DNA from: Candidatus Hodarchaeota archaeon
GTDB taxonomy: Archaea > Asgardarchaeota > Heimdallarchaeia > Hodarchaeales > Hodarchaeaceae
Direction: 5' to 3'
DNA: 11,028 bases
Assembly: GCA_016840305.1 (NCBI GenBank)
Contig: JAEOSP010000353.1
Coordinates: 1-11,028, forward strand
Shown: piece by piece, positions 7,884 through 11,028 of the stretch
Numbering within the stretch: the stretch's first letter is position 1
Layout of the letters: every line of letters begins with the position of its first letter
Translations under genes and position numbers: made by a program
The notes under the pieces: model-generated
Database searches by the model: none
The model's input: the letters and a program-made list of their open reading frames with translations, nothing else
Told to the model about the DNA's origin: nothing

Positions 7884-7906
7884 TTATTAATATTGAAATG
7901 TATTTC
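7884..7906 (+). promoter_or_regulatory. Candidate promoter of the GTPase unit with small palindrome
   Basis: The AT-only core ATTATTAATATT (7884-7895) lies about 65-75 bases before the GTPase start and could be the TATA box. It is followed at once by GAAAT-GT-ATTTC (7895-7906), a 5-bp inverted repeat that could be an operator. The 187-base gap to the TPR gene supports an independent promoter here. Position and composition are the only evidence. Confidence 0.3.
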
Positions 7907-7948
7907 TCGAGTTCATTTGATATTTCATAAGCTCCAATTAATCCTGAT

Positions 7949-7952
7949 GGAG
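7949..7952 (+). promoter_or_regulatory. Ribosome binding site (GGAG) of the GTPase gene
   Basis: GGAG ends 8 bases before the ATG at 7961. The other nearby ATGs (7947 and 7954) run into stops within a few codons, so the site supports 7961 as the start. Confidence 0.5.
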
Positions 7953-7960
7953 TATGTAAG

Positions 7961-8524
7961 ATGGTAGGAAATGGAAAAGAAATCAAGCATGTTCTAAAAA
8001 TTCTACTACTAGGAGACGGGGCTGTTGGTAAAACATCTCTAATTCTTCGGTTTATTGAGAATAAATTCAAAGAAGAATATTCTGTAAGTTTAGGAGTAGA
8101 TTTCTTAACTAAAAAGATACATTTCATAGATGAAAATGATATTACACGATCAGTAGCATTACAAGTATGGGATATTGCAGGTCAAGCCAGACATGTCTCC
8201 TATTCTCATCTCTACCTTAAAGGTGCACTGGGGGCATTTTATGTTTTTGATCTGACGAGAAAAGAAACACTTGATCAAATCCAGAACCGTTGGCAAATAC
8301 AAGCTCTTAAAGCGTCTCCAAAGCACGTAGGCATTTTAATTGGAAATAAGGCCGATCTAAAGAAAAATCGAGCAATTTCTAAATCTCAATTAAATCAGAT
8401 AGCCGCAAGTATGCATGTAATAGATTTGATAGAAACATCAGCAAAAACTGGTGAGAATGTCCATGAAGCGTTTCAAAGACTTACGACTGAAATATTGAAC
8501 GTTAAAGCCAAGAAATTCCTATGA
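7961..8524 (+). CDS. Rab/Ras-like small GTPase
   Basis: The 187-residue product is a full-length single G domain. G1 is GDGAVGKTS (18-26). Switch I reads YSVSLGVDF (40-48), Rab-like, with Ser43 where the Mg-binding Thr normally stands. G3 is WDIAGQ (70-75), keeping the catalytic Gln. G4 is NKAD (129-132) and G5 is ETSAKT (158-163). There is no C-terminal Cys motif, so prenylation as in eukaryotic Rabs is not possible; the tail ends KAKKFL. Family knowledge: a GTP/GDP switch acting through effectors at membranes or the cytoskeleton. It is followed 9 bases later by a longin + roadblock-like protein whose ribosome site overlaps its stop codon, so the two are one transcription unit and probably partners. 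An MglA-type bacterial GTPase is less likely given the Rab-like GVDF and WD-AGQ motifs. Confidence 0.95.
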   Translation: MVGNGKEIKHVLKILLLGDGAVGKTSLILRFIENKFKEEYSVSLGVDFLTKKIHFIDENDITRSVALQVWDIAGQARHVSYSHLYLKGALGAFYVFDLTRKETLDQIQNRWQIQALKASPKHVGILIGNKADLKKNRAISKSQLNQIAASMHVIDLIETSAKTGENVHEAFQRLTTEILNVKAKKFL

Positions 8525-8528
8525 GGGT
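8523..8528 (+). promoter_or_regulatory. Ribosome binding site overlapping the GTPase stop codon
   Basis: GAGGGT begins inside the TGA of the GTPase gene and leaves 5 bases to the next ATG (8534). This arrangement suggests translational coupling, which would keep the two products in fixed ratio. Confidence 0.65.
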
Positions 8529-8533
8529 ATATA

Positions 8534-9301
8534 ATGTCTGGTCTTGTAGAATTTAAAACTGTGAAAGCCTTTTTCATTTTTCAGAAAGATGAGGGACACA
8601 CACTATATACACGTTCATATGAAAAAAAGTCAACAGCCCCAGATGCACATCTTGTTGTTGCTTTTCTTACAGCAATGTTCTCATTTGCGAAATCGTCCTC
8701 TTTAAGTGAGTTAAAAGTTGTTGATATGACGGATATCAGATTTTCTTTTATCGAGAAAGATGGATTAATATTTGCTGTGTTAGCTTCCCCCCTTGTATCA
8801 CCTCTAGATGTTCAATTTAAATTGTCTACACTAGCAAGTTTATTCTTCGAAGAGTATGCAGAAGATTTACGAGTACTCAGGCTTATTGATACAGATATGT
8901 TTATATCATTCACAAAATTTGTTGATGAAGTTTTTGCAGGTGAAACTCGCCGTATGCTTCAATCATCTAAGAATGCAGCGAAGTTCTATCTCAAAAAACT
9001 GGTAGATAAAGAAGAAGGTGCTCGTGGAGCAATGATTGTTTCATTCACAGGTGACATCTTATTAGAGTATAAAATGGATCAAGAACGAATGGCAGCCGCA
9101 ATCAAGATTTTAAACGTAGGAACATATATGACGAATCTTAGATATTTAGTGGTTGCTTCAGAAATAACTCACCTGGTTGCTTATAAGATCAGCGAAGGAT
9201 TGCTACTTGCTGTTGATGGACATCCTTCCTATGGACTAGAAAATCTAGTTGTAAATGTATCAGAGACTGTGAAACAGATAAAAGAGATCATCCCAACATA
9301 A
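8534..9301 (+). CDS. Longin-like plus roadblock-like domain protein, probable regulator or partner of the adjacent GTPase
   Basis: The 255-residue product is soluble. Residues ~8-139 follow the longin / adaptor small-chain order: strands VKAFFIFQ and TLYTRSY, helix ~37-53, strands KVVDMTDIRFSF and GLIFAVLA, long helix ~90-110, then a final helix with FVDEVFAGE (129-137), close to the V-DE-I-AGE signature that ends adaptor sigma chains. Residues ~148-252 follow the roadblock/LC7 (MglB) order: helix, GAMIVSFTGDILLEYK hairpin, long helix, strands YLVVASE and LVAYKI, GLLLAVDG, final helix. No membrane segment or signal is present. Family knowledge: both folds are platforms for small GTPases (MglB with MglA, Ragulator with Rags, SRX longin with SR-beta, Mon1-Ccz1 with Rab). 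Partner or GAP/GEF activity towards the neighbouring GTPase is inferred from fold and gene order. The domain assignment rests on pattern reading, not on a profile search. Confidence 0.75.
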   Translation: MSGLVEFKTVKAFFIFQKDEGHTLYTRSYEKKSTAPDAHLVVAFLTAMFSFAKSSSLSELKVVDMTDIRFSFIEKDGLIFAVLASPLVSPLDVQFKLSTLASLFFEEYAEDLRVLRLIDTDMFISFTKFVDEVFAGETRRMLQSSKNAAKFYLKKLVDKEEGARGAMIVSFTGDILLEYKMDQERMAAAIKILNVGTYMTNLRYLVVASEITHLVAYKISEGLLLAVDGHPSYGLENLVVNVSETVKQIKEIIPT

Positions 9302-9321
9302 TTTTAACTCCCAGTTAAAGT
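9301..9321 (+). repeat. Hairpin directly after the longin-roadblock gene
   Basis: TTTAACT (9303-9309) and AGTTAAA (9313-9319) pair perfectly around a CCC loop. The stem extends to 9 bp with one T-G and one A-T pair, beginning at the last base of the stop codon. No T-run follows, so it may slow or process the transcript rather than end it cleanly. Confidence 0.5.
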
Positions 9322-9350
9322 TCCTCAAATGACTAGAATTGGATTTACGA

Positions 9351-10067
9351 ATGAGGAATTCCATAAAAATCAGATTAGGATTGTATTTTTCTTTAACAGG
9401 TGTGCTCTTTATTTCTGTTTTTCTACCAGAGGTCACATTAGTATTTATAGTGATTCAAAATATTAATAACTTCCTTCTTTGGTTATTTATTGCTCTCTTA
9501 ATGCCCGTTGTCTATCTCTTTTCCTCACTCACATTCGGTATTCTTCATTCACAAATTATTTGTAGGTTTTTCCTCCCTAAGATAAAACCAGGTAAGTATA
9601 CTCATGGTTCTGACATTGCTTATTTGTATGCGGTTGCGGTTGTTTCTCCTAGTATTTTCAAAAGCATGTTAAAAGCGTATAGCTTCGTACCGCATTTATA
9701 TTCTTTGTTGATAGGAAAATTCCTCTGGTTATACGGTTTACGAACTGGTAAAAATGTATATATTTCCTCGGGAACAATTCTCGATTCCTACCTTGTAACA
9801 ATTGGTGCAGGTAGTCTTATTGGTGTCCGGGCAATCATATCTGCACATGTTACAGAAAGAAATTATTTAATTTTAGCTCCCGTGACGATTGGTAAGAATG
9901 TAACAATTGGAGGTAATTCAATAATAACTCCTGGTGCAACTATTGGGGATAATGTGATCATAGGTGTTAACTCGCTAGTAATTAAAGACCAAATCATTCC
10001 CTCAAATACTATCTATGGTGGAACACCTGCTCGATTAATCAGGAAAATCGACACAGATGAGTCCTAA
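9351..10067 (+). CDS. Membrane-anchored left-handed beta-helix (hexapeptide) acyltransferase
   Basis: The 238-residue product starts with ATG at 9351; a TTG at 9339 is in frame but adds only four residues. Two N-terminal membrane helices (~9-35 and ~41-67) are followed by a linker with PGKY and by hexapeptide repeats from ~131 to ~215: GKNVYI, IGAGSLIG, APVTIGKNVTIGGNSIIT, PGATIGDNVIIGVNSLV, then the usual YGGTPARLI cap. His166 (SAHVTE) lies before the long turn and is the best candidate for the catalytic base. The layout (membrane helices, then an acetyltransferase-type beta-helix) resembles the C-terminal membrane module of some NRPS-related proteins. Expected role: transfer of an acyl group, usually from acyl-CoA, to a sugar, lipid or peptide precursor at the membrane; the substrate cannot be read from the sequence. 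It lies 49 bases after the longin-roadblock gene on the same strand and may share its transcript. Confidence 0.85.
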   Translation: MRNSIKIRLGLYFSLTGVLFISVFLPEVTLVFIVIQNINNFLLWLFIALLMPVVYLFSSLTFGILHSQIICRFFLPKIKPGKYTHGSDIAYLYAVAVVSPSIFKSMLKAYSFVPHLYSLLIGKFLWLYGLRTGKNVYISSGTILDSYLVTIGAGSLIGVRAIISAHVTERNYLILAPVTIGKNVTIGGNSIITPGATIGDNVIIGVNSLVIKDQIIPSNTIYGGTPARLIRKIDTDES

Positions 10068-10100
10068 GGATTAGTACTGATTTCGAAAAAGAAACCCTCA

Positions 10101-10133
10101 TTAAATTTAATGCATCGAATAATAACTGTTATT
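10101..10133 (+). promoter_or_regulatory. Candidate promoter with palindrome AATAAC-T-GTTATT
   Basis: The AT-only TTAAATTTAA (10101-10110) could be a TATA box. A start site ~25 bases downstream falls on the perfect 6-bp palindrome at 10121-10133, and a second small palindrome TAGT-A-ACTA follows at 10137-10145. This is the position expected for a repressor site. The gene it would control encodes a winged-helix-like protein, so autoregulation is possible. Confidence 0.35.
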
Positions 10134-10174
10134 GGATAGTAACTAATAATTCCAAGTTAGATATTAATTCAATT

Positions 10175-10180
10175 GAGGTG
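10175..10180 (+). promoter_or_regulatory. Ribosome binding site that fixes a TTG start
   Basis: GAGGTG lies 5 bases before TTG at 10186. No in-frame ATG is available near the start of the conserved-looking region, so this site decides for the rare TTG start. Confidence 0.65.
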
Positions 10181-10185
10181 TACAG

Positions 10186-10662
10186 TTGTCTGATACCCAT
10201 ATTTTTTCAAAATCACCCTTTAATGCATTTCCGTACAAAAGTTTTCCTCAGGTTATTGATAAACTAGAGTATCTCGGTAGAAACGAAGAACACAGCCCTT
10301 ATGAGATATCACCAGGTACGGATTTATGTATAAGTGACACTTACTATTCTTTAGGATTTTTAAACTTTCTTCATTCTTATGGTAAGGTAATAAAGAAGGA
10401 AGATAAGTGGTTATTACAACCAAAGGCTAAAAAAATAACAGAAAAGCCATACAGGTTTGCAACAATCGAAGAGGCATTTTTAATCCTTGAAGTATTATCT
10501 AAAAATCCCAAAACTATTCAAGAAATTCTTACAGCAATTCCTGAATTAAACGAAGAAAAGATAAGTAATTATTTGTACATTCTCTCTCTAATTACTCAAA
10601 AAGGTAAAGTTGAAAAACGAGCTGAAGGTTGGGACGCAACTTATGTCCTTATTGACTGGTAA
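10186..10662 (+). CDS. Small protein with winged-helix-like segments, family not recognised
   Basis: The 158-residue product starts with TTG behind a good ribosome site. It is soluble, with no signal or membrane segment. The C-terminal part (~94-157) looks like a winged helix: helix EEAFLILEVLSKN, helix TIQEILTAIP, recognition-like helix EEKISNYLYILSLI, then a KGKVEKR-AEGWDATYVL wing. The N-terminal half has a similar rhythm, with helix VIDKLEYLG, helix YYSLGFLNFLHSYG and strand VIKKEDKWLLQ, which suggests a second, degenerate winged helix. This would suit a transcription regulator or a protein-protein adaptor; winged helices serve both roles. The palindrome upstream would fit autoregulation, but DNA binding is not shown. 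Confidence 0.7.
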   Translation: MSDTHIFSKSPFNAFPYKSFPQVIDKLEYLGRNEEHSPYEISPGTDLCISDTYYSLGFLNFLHSYGKVIKKEDKWLLQPKAKKITEKPYRFATIEEAFLILEVLSKNPKTIQEILTAIPELNEEKISNYLYILSLITQKGKVEKRAEGWDATYVLIDW

Positions 10663-10669
10663 TTATTCA

Positions 10670-10685
10670 TTGCGAATCACCGCAA
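10670..10685 (+). repeat. Small hairpin after the winged-helix-like gene
   Basis: TTGCG (10670-10674) and CGCAA (10681-10685) pair around an AATCAC loop, 8 bases after the stop codon. It is among the few GC-containing stems in the intergenic DNA. No T-run follows. It may be a weak terminator or processing stem. Confidence 0.3.
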
Positions 10686-10690
10686 ATATC

Positions 10691-10700
10691 AATAAATAAT
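10691..10700 (+). promoter_or_regulatory. Candidate TATA box for the VOC gene
   Basis: AATAAATAAT is centred about 22 bases before the ATG at 10718. With archaeal spacing, the transcript would begin at or near the start codon, giving a leaderless mRNA; this would fit the lack of a strong ribosome site. Alternatively the gene is read through from upstream. Confidence 0.25.
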
Positions 10701-10717
10701 GAATTAAGTGAGAATTC

Positions 10718-11028
10718 ATGAAATCACCACCAAAATTTGGTCATCATTTCGAAATCTGTTTTTCCGTAGATGATCTTAGTGAAAGTGTTAAATTTTATCA
10801 AGAAATAGGATTTGAAATTTATACAGGAGGCCCAGACAAAGGATGGTGTACCGTAACTGATGGTATAGTATACTTAGCATTATTCCCTGATAATTTTATT
10901 GAAAAAGAATTTGGTATTCCTGTTCTATTTAATTATAGAGGTGGAAATATTGGTAAAATTGTTAATTATTTGAAAGAAAGAGGAATGAAATTCAGTAAAG
11001 AAAATGTGAGAGAAGATGGTACAGGAGA
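10718..11028 (+). CDS. Glyoxalase / VOC-superfamily protein (3' partial)
   Basis: The ATG at 10718 opens a frame that runs off the window; 103 residues are visible. The N-terminus reads GHHFEICFSVDDLSESVKFYQEIGFEI, the typical opening of a VOC beta-alpha-beta unit: a metal-ligand type His at the first strand, then a D-L-S--FY helix and a GF strand. WCTVTDGIVYLALF is the next strand pair. The stretch from NYRGGNIGKIVNYLKERGMKF looks like the start of the second unit. VOC proteins include glyoxalase I, dioxygenases and antibiotic-binding proteins. The C-terminal metal ligands are outside the window, so the reaction cannot be assigned. Confidence 0.85.
   Translation, partial: MKSPPKFGHHFEICFSVDDLSESVKFYQEIGFEIYTGGPDKGWCTVTDGIVYLALFPDNFIEKEFGIPVLFNYRGGNIGKIVNYLKERGMKFSKENVREDGTG

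Noticed and set aside
7819..8127. Minus-strand 102-codon frame covering the GTPase start
   Set aside because: It is the antisense of the GTPase G1 and switch I region, which is certain to be coding on the plus strand.
1..11028. tRNA, rRNA, riboswitch or defence-system genes
   Set aside because: No cloverleaf with TTCGA-type arm, no GC-rich rRNA-like stretch, and no nuclease, methylase or toxin motif was found in the genes read here.

Overview
The window looks like archaeal DNA, most likely from an Asgard archaeon (Promethearchaeota, for example a Lokiarchaeia-like lineage). This is inferred from gene content and style. The DNA is AT-rich. A Rab/Ras-like small GTPase lies directly next to a longin plus roadblock-type protein. 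There are a large beta-helix surface protein, TATA-like promoter elements and weak or absent Shine-Dalgarno sites at several genes. No rRNA, tRNA, CRISPR array, transposase or phage gene was seen.

Layout. (1) Bases 1-4149 (+) hold the 3' part of a giant secreted surface protein: a glycine-rich NosD-like beta-helix, then seven Ig-like repeats, then a C-terminal membrane anchor. (2) Bases 4179-6129 (-) hold two membrane-protein genes facing gene 1. The first transcribed is a signal-peptide/ectodomain/TM/coiled-coil protein; the second is a small multi-pass protein. Neither family was recognised. (3) Bases 6130-6699 are a long divergent intergenic region with inverted repeats, two candidate promoters and possible traces of a decayed reading frame. 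(4) Bases 6700-7773 (+) encode a TPR array fused to a C-terminal cold-shock (OB-fold) domain. (5) Bases 7961-9301 (+) are the most interesting part: a tight two-gene unit with a Rab-like GTPase followed 9 nt later by a longin + roadblock-like fusion. (6) Bases 9351-10067 (+) encode a membrane-anchored left-handed beta-helix (hexapeptide) acyltransferase. (7) Bases 10186-10662 (+) encode a small protein with winged-helix-like segments, started by TTG behind a clear Shine-Dalgarno site. (8) Bases 10718-11028 (+) are the 5' part of a glyoxalase/VOC-fold protein that runs off the window.

How the genes may work together. The GTPase and the longin-roadblock protein very probably form a switch-and-regulator pair, as MglA/MglB, Rag/Ragulator and SRX/SR-beta do in other organisms. 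The membrane acyltransferase just downstream may share the transcript, but a hairpin separates it from the pair. The left half of the window is cell-surface material: a large exported protein and a transmembrane protein linking an exterior domain to a cytoplasmic helical domain. Function beyond family level is inference throughout.
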